Assembly (NCBI GenBank): GCA_003241645.1 | Contig: QFOX01000009.1 | Location: forward strand, 1-64,000 | Length of the DNA stretch: 64,000 bases | Direction of reading: 5' to 3' | DNA from: Azospirillum brasilense | GTDB taxonomy: Bacteria; Pseudomonadota; Alphaproteobacteria; Rickettsiales; UBA3002 | In this document: in pieces, positions 18,168-29,229 of the stretch | Numbering within the stretch: position 1 is the first letter of the stretch | Layout: each line of letters begins with the position of its first letter | Notes under the pieces: model-generated | Told to the model about the DNA's origin: nothing | Database searches by the model: none | What the model saw: only the letters and a program-made list of their open reading frames with translations | Program-made: the position numbers and the translations under genes

Positions 18168-18896
18168 ATGCGCACGGACCACCCAGCCTATCGCCTATTC
18201 ACCGCCGAGGAATGCACGTTCCTCGAGCGCATGTTCGTGCAGCACCCTAGAATAGGCGAGGGTTTCGACATGTTTCTGAGCATTCCCGCCGAGCAACGCC
18301 TCAGCTTTGCCCACGAAGCACTGCAAGTCATGCCACGCAACGGCTGGGTACGGCGTTTCGTGAAGCACCCCGAAACGGTTTATGAGCATCTGAAGGACGT
18401 GGCGAGGATGGCGCAGACACTTCCCTTGCCCCCTAATCTGGGTGGATTGACGGAAGATATAGCCCGCCGCAGGTTAGTGTTCATGGCCGCGCTTCATGAT
18501 GTGCCAGAAGCCATCGCCACCGATTTCACGCCCCATTGTGCCATAGCGCCGGAAGATAAGGATCGACTCGAGTTGCTGGCGGGAAAAGTGATATTTGCCT
18601 CCAACTCCCTTCGCATGTGGCGGCTGCAGGAATATATCGAGCAGGTCACCCCGCTATCGCACACTTTGTACGATCTGGACAAACTCTCGGCCGTGCGGCA
18701 GGCGCTTGTTTACGAAGGCCAGTATCCCGAAAAACGCGGCAAACTTTACGATGAATTCCGCAGCTATGCCCTGCCGCGCCTGAAGACGGATGAGGGGCGC
18801 CAGCTCGCCGCAGCGATCGATGCGCAGGCCGAGGCCATTCGCGAAGAAGGGCGGCAAAAATCCCTGAAAGAGAAGTTTGGCGGCTGGGCGCGCTAG
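18168..18896 (+). CDS. HD-domain phosphohydrolase, YfbR/HDDC2-like
   Basis: A 242-residue protein with the metal-binding pattern of HD hydrolases: H74 in TVYEHLKDVARMA, H110-D111 in ALHDVPEAIATDFTPH, and D171 in YDLDKLSAV. The HDxPE...D...P arrangement resembles the 5'-deoxynucleotidase YfbR and HDDC2 group, so a nucleoside monophosphate substrate is likely but not shown. The ATG at 18168 is chosen; the frame is open further upstream without similarity. Its stop overlaps that of convergent leuA by 4 bp. Confidence 0.75.
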   Translation: MRTDHPAYRLFTAEECTFLERMFVQHPRIGEGFDMFLSIPAEQRLSFAHEALQVMPRNGWVRRFVKHPETVYEHLKDVARMAQTLPLPPNLGGLTEDIARRRLVFMAALHDVPEAIATDFTPHCAIAPEDKDRLELLAGKVIFASNSLRMWRLQEYIEQVTPLSHTLYDLDKLSAVRQALVYEGQYPEKRGKLYDEFRSYALPRLKTDEGRQLAAAIDAQAEAIREEGRQKSLKEKFGGWAR

Positions 18897-20467
18897 CTGG
18901 CGGCTTTCGCGGGCGCTTTCTCGGCGTCGTCCTGATCGGTGAGCAGCAGCTTGCGCTGGAAGCGCTCCAGCTTGTTCAGCGCGTTGATGTAGGCCTTGGC
19001 TGAGGCCACCAGCGTATCCACATCGGCGCCATGGCCGGTGACCAGCTTGCCGTCGCGCTCAAGGCGCACCATTACTTCCGCCTGCGCGTCGGTGCCCGCG
19101 GTGATCGCCTGCACCTGATACAGCTTCAGCTCGGCCTCGCCGGCATCCAGTACCAGCGAGCGGATGGCTTTGAACATTGCATCCACCGGGCCGTTGCCCT
19201 CTTTCTTGGTGGTGCGCAGCTGCCCGTCGATGTTCAGGCCAAGGCGTGCCATTTGCGGGCCTTCGGAGCCGCATTCGATCTGCAGGCTGGCAAAGCTGAA
19301 ACGGTCTTCGGCCGATTCACCATCCACCAGCGCGAGGATATCCTCGTCGAACACTTCTTTCTTTTTGTCGGCCAGCGTTTTGAAGCGCACAAATGCATCT
19401 TCCAGCTGGTTGTCGCCCAGCGAAATGCCCATCTCGGCCAGCTTATCCTTGAACGCGGCACGGCCGGAATGCTTGCCCATCACGAGGTTGGTCTTGGTCA
19501 CGCCGACCGATTCGGGGGTCATGATCTCGTAGGTGTCGCGGTTCTTCAGCATGCCGTCCTGGTGAATGCCGGATTCGTGCGCGAAGGCGTTGGCCCCCAC
19601 GATCGCCTTGTTCACCTGCACGCCGTGGCCGGTCACCTGCGTGACAAGGCGCGACGCGCGCATGATGTGCTCGGTCTTGATGCCGCATTCCACGCCGTAC
19701 TGGTCGCGGCGGGTCTTCAGCGCCATCACCACTTCTTCGAGCGCGGTGTTACCGGCGCGCTCACCAATGCCGTTGATGGTGCATTCGATCTGGCGGGCAC
19801 CGGCTTTCACCGCCGCCAGCGAGTTCGCGGTGGCAAGACCCAGATCGTTCTGGCCGTGGAAGCTGAAGATGGCCTTGTCGGCATCCGGCACGCGGGCCAT
19901 CACTTCGCGGAACATCTCGGTGATCGTCTCCGGCGTGCCATAGCCCACCGTATCCGGCAGGTTGATGGTGGTCGCGCCGGCCTTGATCGCCACTTCCACC
20001 GCGCGGCACAGGTAGGAAAGCTCGGTGCGGGTCGCGTCCATCGCGCTCCACTCCACGTCGTCGGTGAAGCGGCGGGCCAGCGTGACCGCGTCGCGGATCA
20101 CGTCCAGCGCCTGTTCCTGGCTCATGCGGAACTGGTGCGTCAGGTGAATTTCCGACGTGCTCATGAAGGTGTGGATGCGCGGGCGCTTCGCGGGTTTCAC
20201 CGCTTCACCGGCGCGGCGAATGTCGGCTTCTTTGGCGCGCGCGAGCGAGCAGATCACGGCATTCTTCGCCTGCTGTGCAATGGCGTGCACGGATTCAAAA
20301 TCGCCGTCGGAGGCCATGGCGAAACCTGCCTCGATCACATCGACGCCCATCCCGTCCAGCAGTTCGGCCACCAGTAGTTTTTCCTCGCGCGTCATGCTCA
20401 TGCCGGGCGACTGCTCGCCATCGCGCAAGGTGGTGTCGAAAATGATGATACGGTTATCGCTTGCCAT
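18893..20467 (-). CDS. leuA: 2-Isopropylmalate synthase
   Basis: Condenses acetyl-CoA with 2-oxoisovalerate, the committed step to leucine. The 524-residue protein begins with the DRE-TIM barrel, signature TTLRDGEQSPG (about 11-21), and contains ESGIHQDGMLKN. The C-terminal regulatory domain (from about 400) includes the GNGPVDAMFKAI block that senses leucine in this family. No attenuator or leader peptide is visible in the short upstream gap. Leucine pathway partner genes leuB-D are not in the window. Confidence 0.97.
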   Translation of the reverse strand: MASDNRIIIFDTTLRDGEQSPGMSMTREEKLLVAELLDGMGVDVIEAGFAMASDGDFESVHAIAQQAKNAVICSLARAKEADIRRAGEAVKPAKRPRIHTFMSTSEIHLTHQFRMSQEQALDVIRDAVTLARRFTDDVEWSAMDATRTELSYLCRAVEVAIKAGATTINLPDTVGYGTPETITEMFREVMARVPDADKAIFSFHGQNDLGLATANSLAAVKAGARQIECTINGIGERAGNTALEEVVMALKTRRDQYGVECGIKTEHIMRASRLVTQVTGHGVQVNKAIVGANAFAHESGIHQDGMLKNRDTYEIMTPESVGVTKTNLVMGKHSGRAAFKDKLAEMGISLGDNQLEDAFVRFKTLADKKKEVFDEDILALVDGESAEDRFSFASLQIECGSEGPQMARLGLNIDGQLRTTKKEGNGPVDAMFKAIRSLVLDAGEAELKLYQVQAITAGTDAQAEVMVRLERDGKLVTGHGADVDTLVASAKAYINALNKLERFQRKLLLTDQDDAEKAPAKAAS

Positions 20468-20535
20468 AAAAACCTCGGGTTTGGGCGGGCTTTATAGCCC
20501 CGAACCCGCGCTCCGGCAAGGATTTTAGCGGGGTG

Positions 20536-21006
20536 TTATGCTTTCACCGGCGGGGCGAAGGCTTCGATGGCACCCGGCTTGCGCAGCATTTTGTCCACTT
20601 CGCCGATATGCGTTTCTTCTTCCATGATGAGCCCGCGCGCGTATTCTTCCAGCATCACGGACTTGCCTTCCACCATCTTCAGCAGTTCATGGTAGAGCAG
20701 CAAGGTCGCCTGCTCATGCGCCAGCGATTCGCGCAGGATGTCGCCGATGTCGTGGTTGTGGGTTTCCAGCAATTTACCGATGCCAAGGCTGGGGTGACCG
20801 CCCAGCTGCGTGATGTATTCGCCCGCCTGCTGCGCATGCGTCATGGATTCGGTGGCCTGCTCGCGCAGCCACGACACGATGGGAATGCGGTTATAGCCGA
20901 ACACCATCAGCGCGTAGTGGTTGTAGCGCACGATGCCGGCAAGCTCCGCTTCCATGATCTTGTTGAGCGTGTCGATGACGGGTTTGGTGTCGAAATTGTA
21001 GGCCAT
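20536..21006 (-). CDS. Ferritin-like diiron protein (bacterioferritin family)
   Basis: A 156-residue four-helix protein. Metal-ligand-like Glu and His positions appear in IMEAELAGIVRYNHYAL, EQATESMTHAQQAGEYI, ILRESLAHEQATLLLYHELL and LIMEEETHIGEVDKML, the pattern of the ferritin superfamily. The SMTH motif parallels the heme-ligand Met region of bacterioferritin (EMKH), but the Glu before Met is replaced by Ser, so heme binding or ferroxidase function is uncertain. The ATG at 21006 has AAGGAG six bases upstream; the earlier ATG overlaps that site. It probably stores or detoxifies iron. Confidence 0.8.
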   Translation of the reverse strand: MAYNFDTKPVIDTLNKIMEAELAGIVRYNHYALMVFGYNRIPIVSWLREQATESMTHAQQAGEYITQLGGHPSLGIGKLLETHNHDIGDILRESLAHEQATLLLYHELLKMVEGKSVMLEEYARGLIMEEETHIGEVDKMLRKPGAIEAFAPPVKA

Positions 21007-21020
21007 GGGCATCTCCTTCG

Positions 21021-21083
21021 TTGTCATGTTGAGCACAGCGAAACATCTTCTTGCGAGATCCTTCGCTACGCTCAGGATGACAA
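21021..21083. repeat. Palindromic intergenic repeat (GTCATGTTGAGC type)
   Basis: An imperfect inverted repeat: TTGTCATGTTGAGC at one end and GCTCAGGATGACAA at the other, flanking GAAACATCTTC...GAGATCCTTCGC. Elements with these arms are common intergenic palindromes in many bacterial genomes (general knowledge). It lies right upstream of the ferritin-like gene. Confidence 0.7.
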
Positions 21084-21156
21084 AGATCTAGCGCAACGCA
21101 CCGCGCAGCAAAAGCGCGAACGACTCGCACGAGTGTCGCAAACCACAATCGAGAAA

Positions 21157-21273
21157 CTGTCATGCCGGTCAAACGCGCGCCGCGCGTGCTGCACCGGCAT
21201 CCATGCGAACTATGCCGAAGGCATACAATACCCTAGCAAAGATGGATCCCGGGACAGGCCCGGGATAACAGGT
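21157..21273. repeat. Composite palindromic repeat between ilvC and the ferritin-like gene
   Basis: The segment starts TGTCATGCCGGT with a matching ACCGGCATCC, has an internal CGCGCGCCGCGCG palindrome, and ends GGATCCCGGGACAGG with CCCGGGATAACA. The GGATCCCGG arm recurs in the repeat at 55043-55147. No open frame or RNA gene is visible in this gap of about 300 bp; it is filled by repeats. Confidence 0.6.
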
Positions 21274-21305
21274 GCGTAAGGCGCGAAGCGCCTAACTCCC
21301 ACCCG
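21271..21305 (-). repeat. 3'-end hairpin element next to the ilvC stop codon (copy 1)
   Basis: On the minus strand the ilvC stop TAA is followed by CGGGTGGGAGTTAG, a hairpin AGGCGC-TTC-GCGCCT, then TACGCACC. The same arrangement with a different stem follows the degP stop (30241-30272). Compensating stem changes between the two copies point to a structure that is maintained. Confidence 0.5.
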
Positions 21306-23272
<1,967 letters not shown>

Positions 23273-23314
23273 GCCGCGCAGTATAGCGCAAAGCAGGGGC
23301 GGAAAAAAGCGGTG

Positions 23315-23863
23315 TTAGATGCCCTTTTTGCCGCGCGCGACCGAGGCCACGCCGGTGCGGCAGATTTCCACCAGCCCAAGCGGGCGCATCAGTTCGATGA
23401 AAGTGTTCACCTTGTCGGTCGTGCCGGTGATCTCGAACACGAAGCTCTCGATGGTGGTATCGACCGGGTGGGCGCGGAAGATCTCGGCGATGCGCAGCGC
23501 TTCCACGCGATGGTCGCCCGTGCCCAGCACTTTCACCAGCGCCAGCTCACGCTCCACGAAGGGGCTTTCCACGGTGAGGTCATGCACTTTGTGCACCGGC
23601 ACCATGCGCTCCAGCAGCGCGATGATGTGCTTGATCTTGCTGGCCGAACCGCGGGTGACGACGGTGATGCGCGACAGGTGCTTCTTGCCGTCCACCTCGG
23701 CCACGGTGAGCGATTCGATGTTGTAGCCGCGTGCGCTGAACAGCCCGGTCACGCGGTTGAGCACGCCGAATTCGTTATCCACCAGCACGGCGAGGATGTG
23801 GCGCTCTTCCAGCGCGACCTCGTCGGGGATGTCGTAGACGATATCGAGTGTTTCGGTGCTCAT
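23315..23863 (-). CDS. ilvH: Acetolactate synthase small (regulatory) subunit
   Basis: Regulatory partner of IlvB that gives valine feedback inhibition. The 182-residue protein has an N-terminal ACT domain (HILAVLVDNEFGVLNRVTGLFSARGYNIESLTV) and the C-terminal half with SPFVERELALVKV and ELMRPLGLVEICRTGVASVARG, all typical. A small membrane-protein gene (23865-24368) sits between it and ilvB, an unusual break in a normally adjacent pair. Confidence 0.96.
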   Translation of the reverse strand: MSTETLDIVYDIPDEVALEERHILAVLVDNEFGVLNRVTGLFSARGYNIESLTVAEVDGKKHLSRITVVTRGSASKIKHIIALLERMVPVHKVHDLTVESPFVERELALVKVLGTGDHRVEALRIAEIFRAHPVDTTIESFVFEITGTTDKVNTFIELMRPLGLVEICRTGVASVARGKKGI

Positions 23864-23864
23864 G

Positions 23865-24368
23865 TCAGCGTTCCTCCATCAGGCGCAGGCGGGTCTGGTC
23901 GGCGCTGCGGTGCATCATGTAATGGATCGCGAGGTACGCGATGATGATATGGAACAGCAGCCACGCGATGGGCTGGTGGTACAGCGGCTCAAGGAACTGC
24001 GCGCCAATGGTCACGAAGGCGAGGATCACCATGGGCCCCAGCCAGTACGGGAGAATGGCCGAGAAGTTGGTGTAGAGCCCCCCGTCGCGCAGCAGGGCGA
24101 AACGGTAACGCGGCACACCGAGATGGGTGAGCAGCACCGCCGCGCCCACGCGGGCGGCCAGCTCGCTGCAGAATTTCAGCCAGGTGCGACCTTCGGTGGC
24201 GGTGCTGGCGCCATAATCGCCCATGCGCGCCGAGCCGAGCACCAGCTCGATGATGGTCATGCCGTTGAGGAAACAGACCACGAAATAGAGCAGCGCATAG
24301 AATACGAGGAAGCACAGCGTTACGCGCAGTACCAGATCCCAGCTCGGCTTGGTGAGGGTGTTGTTCAT
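23865..24368 (-). CDS. Small integral membrane protein of unknown function inside the ilvB-ilvH pair
   Basis: A 167-residue protein with about four hydrophobic segments (around 13-35, 65-85, 108-128 and 133-150) and a basic C-terminus. I recognise no family. Its stop lies 1 bp before the ilvH start and its own start is 17 bp after the ilvB stop, so it should be co-translated with both acetolactate synthase subunits. The context suggests shared expression, not necessarily shared function. Confidence 0.75.
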   Translation of the reverse strand: MNNTLTKPSWDLVLRVTLCFLVFYALLYFVVCFLNGMTIIELVLGSARMGDYGASTATEGRTWLKFCSELAARVGAAVLLTHLGVPRYRFALLRDGGLYTNFSAILPYWLGPMVILAFVTIGAQFLEPLYHQPIAWLLFHIIIAYLAIHYMMHRSADQTRLRLMEER

Positions 24369-24385
24369 GCCGTATCCGTCTAGCC

Positions 24386-26137
24386 TTATACTTGGTTCTT
24401 ATCAAGCTCGCGCTTGCCGTCGGCCGGGCTGAGCACAAGTTCGTGGTGGGCCGCACCTGCGGGGATCATCGGGTACACGTTCTCGTTGGGGTCCACCCAG
24501 CAATCCAGCAGCACCGGACCGGGATGGGCCAGCGCGTCCTTGATCGCCTCGTCGAGCTTCGCGGGGTCTTTCACGCGAATGCCGCGCATGCCGAAGCTTT
24601 CGGCCAGCTTCACGAAGTCGGGCAGGCTATCCATGTAGGATTCCGAATAGCGGCTGGAATAGAACATTTCCTGCCACTGGCGCACCATGCCCATGTACTG
24701 GTTGTTGAGGATGAAGATCTTCACCGGCAGGCGGTACTGCACGGCGGTGCTCATTTCCTGGATATTCATGAGGAAGCTGGATTCGCCCGTCACGCACACG
24801 ACCGGGTTCTTCGGGTGCGCGATCTGCACGCCGATGGCGGCGGGGAACCCATAGCCCATGGTGCCGAGGCCGCCGCTGGTCATCCAGCGGTTGGGCTTGT
24901 CGTAGAGGATATGCTGCGCGGCCCACATCTGGTGCTGCCCCACGTCGGTGGTGATGTAGAAGTCTTTCTTGGCCAGATGGTGGTTCATGCGGCGCAGCGC
25001 GTGCTGCGGCTTGATGGTTCGGCCCGTCTGCTTATAGCCGAAGCTATCCTTGGCGCGCCAGCCATCCACCTGTTTCCACCATTTCGCGAGCGCTTCCTTT
25101 TGCGGCTGCAGTTTCTTCTTGCGCCACAGCGCGATCATCATGTCGAGCACTTCGCCCGCATCGCCCACGATCGGCACATCGACGGCCACGATCTTGTTGA
25201 TGGAACTGGCATCGAGATCGACATGAATCTTCTTCGATTTGGTGCTGAACGCATCCAGCCGCCCGGTCACGCGGTCATCGAAGCGCGCGCCGATATTGAT
25301 CATCACGTCGCACTCGCTCATGCACATGTTCGCCTCCAGCGAACCATGCATGCCGAGCATGCCGAGGAATTGCTTGTCGGTGCCGGGGAATGCGCCAAGG
25401 CCCATCAGCGTGGTCGTCACCGGGAAGCCGGTCATGCGCGCGAATTTCACCAGCGCTTCGCTGGCCGCGGGGCCGGCATTCACCACGCCGCCGCCCACGT
25501 AGAACACGGGCTTCTTGGCTTTGGCCATCAGATCCACCGCGCGCTCGATCCAGCGTGCATCGGGCTTTTTCACGGGCTTGTAGCTCTGGCGGCGCGGCTC
25601 TTCCTTGCCTTTGTACAGGCCGGTGGCGTTGAGCACGTCCTTCGGGATATCGACCAGCACCGGGCCGGGGCGACCCGTTTGCGCCACATGGAACGCCTCG
25701 TTGAGGATGCGGCCAAGGTCGTTCACGTTCTTCACGAGGTAATTGTGCTTGGTGGCGCTGCGGGTGATGCCGACCACGTCGGCCTCCTGGAACGCGTCCG
25801 AGCCGATGAGGTGCGTGGGCACCTGGCCCGTAATGCACACCAGCGGAATGGAATCCATCAGCGCGTCGGCCAGCGCCGTCACGGTGTTGGTGGCGCCGGG
25901 GCCGGAGGTCACCATCAGCACGCCGACCTTGCCGGTGGAACGCGCATAGCCCTCGGCCGCATGGCCCGCGCCCTGTTCGTGGCGCACAAGGATGTGGCGC
26001 AGCTTGTTCTGTTTGAACAGCGCATCGTACACGGGCAGCACCGCCCCGCCCGGATAGCCGAACACCACGTCGGTGCCGTTATCCAGCATGGCTTGGATGA
26101 CGATCTCTGCCCCGGTCAATTCACGCGCTTCAGTCAT
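24386..26137 (-). CDS. ilvB: Acetolactate synthase large (catalytic) subunit
   Basis: ThDP-dependent enzyme that condenses pyruvate with pyruvate or 2-oxobutyrate. The 583-residue protein shows the N-terminal domain with VFGYPGGAVLPVYDAL and the catalytic-Glu region RHEQGAGHAAEGYARS, the central domain, and the C-terminal pyrophosphate region MNIQEMSTAVQYRLPVKIFILNNQYMGMVRQWQ. The GDGS motif that binds Mg2+ reads GESS here (Asp to Glu). Similar GDA/GEA forms occur in alphaproteobacterial enzymes, so activity is expected. Confidence 0.97.
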   Translation of the reverse strand: MTEARELTGAEIVIQAMLDNGTDVVFGYPGGAVLPVYDALFKQNKLRHILVRHEQGAGHAAEGYARSTGKVGVLMVTSGPGATNTVTALADALMDSIPLVCITGQVPTHLIGSDAFQEADVVGITRSATKHNYLVKNVNDLGRILNEAFHVAQTGRPGPVLVDIPKDVLNATGLYKGKEEPRRQSYKPVKKPDARWIERAVDLMAKAKKPVFYVGGGVVNAGPAASEALVKFARMTGFPVTTTLMGLGAFPGTDKQFLGMLGMHGSLEANMCMSECDVMINIGARFDDRVTGRLDAFSTKSKKIHVDLDASSINKIVAVDVPIVGDAGEVLDMMIALWRKKKLQPQKEALAKWWKQVDGWRAKDSFGYKQTGRTIKPQHALRRMNHHLAKKDFYITTDVGQHQMWAAQHILYDKPNRWMTSGGLGTMGYGFPAAIGVQIAHPKNPVVCVTGESSFLMNIQEMSTAVQYRLPVKIFILNNQYMGMVRQWQEMFYSSRYSESYMDSLPDFVKLAESFGMRGIRVKDPAKLDEAIKDALAHPGPVLLDCWVDPNENVYPMIPAGAAHHELVLSPADGKRELDKNQV

Positions 26138-26209
26138 GGTTACCCCTTGATTTCAAGGGGCCTTTGATAGCAGACCCGGCAAAAACTGCAAATGGTTCGG
26201 GCGCGGGGC

Positions 26210-28282
26210 CTAATTTGCCCGGCTGCGGCCCGGGGCCTCGGCGAAGAACTGCAGGCATTCCGCCAATCCTTCGGCGTTGAATTGCGGATCGCGCCACTGC
26301 GCGTTCTTTTTGCCCGCCTGCGGTTCTTTCTCAGGAATCTCGCCGCCGGGGAACATGGCCACGGTATTATCGAGCAACCCAAGCGCACGGCCGGTGACTT
26401 CTGCGTTCAACTCAATATCCTCGTTCAGCAGGCGTTTTGCGGCGCGCTTGCCAAGCTTATCGCTATGCGAAACTTTATCGGAGAAGCGCGGGCCCATCGC
26501 TTTGGGGTCATGCACAAAATTGCGTGCCGTATGCTGACGTGAATAATCACGTGCCGCATATTCGATGCATTGCTCATACAGCCCGGGAATGAACGGGTTA
26601 TCCGCTAGATCGGCCGGGATGCCGTGGTTTGCAGCCACGTTACGCATCATGTCGGCCGCCAGGCGGGGAATACCGGCCTTCTGCTCCTCGGTCAACTGGT
26701 TGTAGTGGCGCCCGGCATGGTTACCGACGGACATCATCGCATAAAGGCCGAAATCGTCATACGCGCCATCGGTCATCTCCAGGCACCAGTCGGAAGCCGT
26801 CTGGTACGAGGCATAGGCAAAATCCAGCTTCTTCTCCAGCGCGGCGAACCCTTCGCGCGTTTCCTTGCTGTTGAAGCCTGCATTGCGCTGCATGGCCACC
26901 ATGGATTGGCCAAGATCATGCACGTAATCGCGCATGAGCAACAAGGTTACCGGCTCGTCGCAGGCATACATGACCTGAAAGGCCTCATGGCTGATCGCGA
27001 CATCCAGCTTATCCAGCATTTGCTCCATGGAATGGCAGCCTTCGACCTTGGCGCGCCATTGCTTGGTGCGGTCGTGGAATATCTTCTCGGCACGCTCCAT
27101 GCTGCCGATCTGCAGTGCCATCAGGTCGCTGAAGTTCCGCCCGTCGGACCAGTTCAGCTTCGCCTCGCGCTCCCATGCATGAAAACGCCGCGGCAACCCG
27201 GCGCGCGTGGTGCTGGCCGCATGCGCCGTTGCCTGCTCGATCTGCTCGGCGACGTCGTTGGGCACACCGCAGGCCTGATTGATTTCGGCGGCAAGCCAGT
27301 CCAGCACATCCGGCAAGGCGGCCTGATAGGGTGCGTCCTTCACCATGCCCGCCACATGCTGCATCACGTCGCGGTAATGGTCGCTCGTGGTCTGGGTCAG
27401 CAGTGCGTCATCCACCTCGTCCTGATGGCGGAATGCGTTGAAACTGCGGCGCGTCGCCAGCGTTTCGGCCAGCACGCCCACCTGCCACATCACCGGGTGG
27501 GGAAACTTGTCCTCGGCATAGGTCATGCCGAAGCGGTGGTTGAGGAATTCGCGGAACAGCACCTGGCCCTGCTGGATGATCTCATCACCGGTCATCTCAA
27601 CCTTGAAGCGCTGCTTTTTGTGCGCACCGTTGAGGTGGCTGAACAGCGCATCACTGCGCGCCGCGCGTTCGTGGTGATCCTGCGGCACGCCTTCTTCACG
27701 GGGGTGTGCGCCTGCAGCTTTTTCTTCCATTTCGGCCACGCGCTGTTCACGCAGGGTTTCTTCGGCCCAGTCCACCAGGTTGCCGGTGCTTCCGGCGGTC
27801 TGCAGCAGGATGGAGCTTTTGAGGTTCCCCGCCGTCACAAAGCTTGCATCATACACATCAATCAGGCGGCGCATGTCTTTCTGCTGCTCGGCGCTCATCA
27901 GGCCCTTTTCACCGAGGATGCCGGTGACGGCGATCACAAACTGATCGGCCAGTTCGCGCTTCATCTGCGCAGCGCGGAAATCATTGTTCGAGAAAAACAG
28001 CTCTTCTACTTTGCTGCGAATGTAGCGGTCGAAATGCGTCAACATTTCCTGCGCCGTGTCCGATTGATCGGCAATGGTGTTGAGATGGGCTTTTTCTTCC
28101 TCCAGCTCCTCCAGCACTTCTTGAATATCAAAATAGGTATGGTCGGGGAACTCACCCACCACCGCCGCGCGCAGTTTTGCGTTCCTTGGCTCAATCAGCG
28201 TTTTCGCCAAATGAATATCGTAGCTTTCCGCGGCCATATCCACCGCCGTACTCACCAAGCCTTTGATCGGTCCGAATTGCAT
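26210..28282 (-). CDS. Large helical protein of unknown function
   Basis: About 690 residues, not recognised. It is rich in charged helices, with an acidic coiled-coil-like stretch (IQEVLEELEEEKAHLNTI, about 55-75) and a polar low-complexity break (REEGVPQDHHERAARS, about 195-210). There is no signal peptide, membrane segment or catalytic motif. The ATG at 28282 has GGGGA five bases upstream; an ATG at 28294 is also in frame but has no ribosome site. It is a single minus-strand unit between ilvB and miaA. Confidence 0.72.
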   Translation of the reverse strand: MQFGPIKGLVSTAVDMAAESYDIHLAKTLIEPRNAKLRAAVVGEFPDHTYFDIQEVLEELEEEKAHLNTIADQSDTAQEMLTHFDRYIRSKVEELFFSNNDFRAAQMKRELADQFVIAVTGILGEKGLMSAEQQKDMRRLIDVYDASFVTAGNLKSSILLQTAGSTGNLVDWAEETLREQRVAEMEEKAAGAHPREEGVPQDHHERAARSDALFSHLNGAHKKQRFKVEMTGDEIIQQGQVLFREFLNHRFGMTYAEDKFPHPVMWQVGVLAETLATRRSFNAFRHQDEVDDALLTQTTSDHYRDVMQHVAGMVKDAPYQAALPDVLDWLAAEINQACGVPNDVAEQIEQATAHAASTTRAGLPRRFHAWEREAKLNWSDGRNFSDLMALQIGSMERAEKIFHDRTKQWRAKVEGCHSMEQMLDKLDVAISHEAFQVMYACDEPVTLLLMRDYVHDLGQSMVAMQRNAGFNSKETREGFAALEKKLDFAYASYQTASDWCLEMTDGAYDDFGLYAMMSVGNHAGRHYNQLTEEQKAGIPRLAADMMRNVAANHGIPADLADNPFIPGLYEQCIEYAARDYSRQHTARNFVHDPKAMGPRFSDKVSHSDKLGKRAAKRLLNEDIELNAEVTGRALGLLDNTVAMFPGGEIPEKEPQAGKKNAQWRDPQFNAEGLAECLQFFAEAPGRSRAN

Positions 28283-28341
28283 GCCATTCCCCATTATTTT
28301 TGGGGCGAGATTAGCGCGGCGATGCGCAGGGTGTGTGACAG

Positions 28342-29229
28342 TTACAAGAAGATTGCCGGGTGGTCCGTAGGGCTTAAGGCTTGCGCATCCGCCGCCTGGT
28401 GGCGCAGCCAGGTCATCTGCCGTTTGGCGTAGTTGCGCGTGTTCTGCTGGGCCTTGGCCACGGCGTCCTCGCGCGTCATGCTGCCCTGCAGGTAGGCGGC
28501 CAGTTCCGGTGCACCATGGGCGCGCAGCACGGGCGTATCGGCCGGTAGCTCCAGCGCCATCAGGGCGCGCACTTCGTCCAGCGCGCCCTGCAGCATCATC
28601 TGTTCAAAGCGCGCATCCAGCCGTGCATAGAGCACCGCGCGCGGCAGGTTGAGATACGCCACATGGAAGGTCGCCTGCGGAAAAAGCGGTGCCGTGCGCT
28701 GCGCCTGCCAGTGCTGCAGGGTCTGCCCCGTGGCGCGCCAGACCTCCAGCGCGCGCGCCAGCCGCTGGGTGTCGCCGGGCTTGTAATGCGCGGCACTTTC
28801 CGGCGCTTCCGCCTGCAACGCGGCATACAGCGCGGCACTGTCCATGGCCCGCACCTGCGCGCGCACATGCTCGGGCACGGGCGGCATATCCGCCAGCCCA
28901 TGGCGCAGCGCGTTGATGTACATGCCCGTGCCACCCACCAGCAGCGGGTATTGCCCCTCGGCCCATGCCTGCGCAATCACCGGGCGCACCAGTGCCAGCC
29001 AGCGCGCCACCGAGGTGGGCTCCGCCGCCGGGAGTACACCATACAGCGCATGCGGGGCTTGCGCTTCTTCCTGCACCGTGGGGCGCGCGGTCAGCACGCG
29101 CAGCTCGGCCACCATCTGCATCGCGTCGGCATTGATGATGACAGTCGGCCGCTGTTGCGCTACACGAAGCGCCATTGCCGACTTGCCCGTGCCGGTCGGC
29201 CCCATCAACACCCCGATCGTCTGATTCAT
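28342..29229 (-). CDS. miaA: tRNA dimethylallyltransferase
   Basis: Adds dimethylallyl to A37 of tRNAs reading UNN codons. The 295-residue protein starts with the P-loop GPTGTGKS (10-17) and has INADAMQMV, LLVGGTGMYINAL and the C-terminal QNTRNYAKRQMTWLRHQ block. Only the ATG at 29229 leaves the P-loop intact, and its last base abuts the first base of the divergent serB start codon, giving CATATG with no intergenic DNA. Confidence 0.96.
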   Translation of the reverse strand: MNQTIGVLMGPTGTGKSAMALRVAQQRPTVIINADAMQMVAELRVLTARPTVQEEAQAPHALYGVLPAAEPTSVARWLALVRPVIAQAWAEGQYPLLVGGTGMYINALRHGLADMPPVPEHVRAQVRAMDSAALYAALQAEAPESAAHYKPGDTQRLARALEVWRATGQTLQHWQAQRTAPLFPQATFHVAYLNLPRAVLYARLDARFEQMMLQGALDEVRALMALELPADTPVLRAHGAPELAAYLQGSMTREDAVAKAQQNTRNYAKRQMTWLRHQAADAQALSPTDHPAIFL

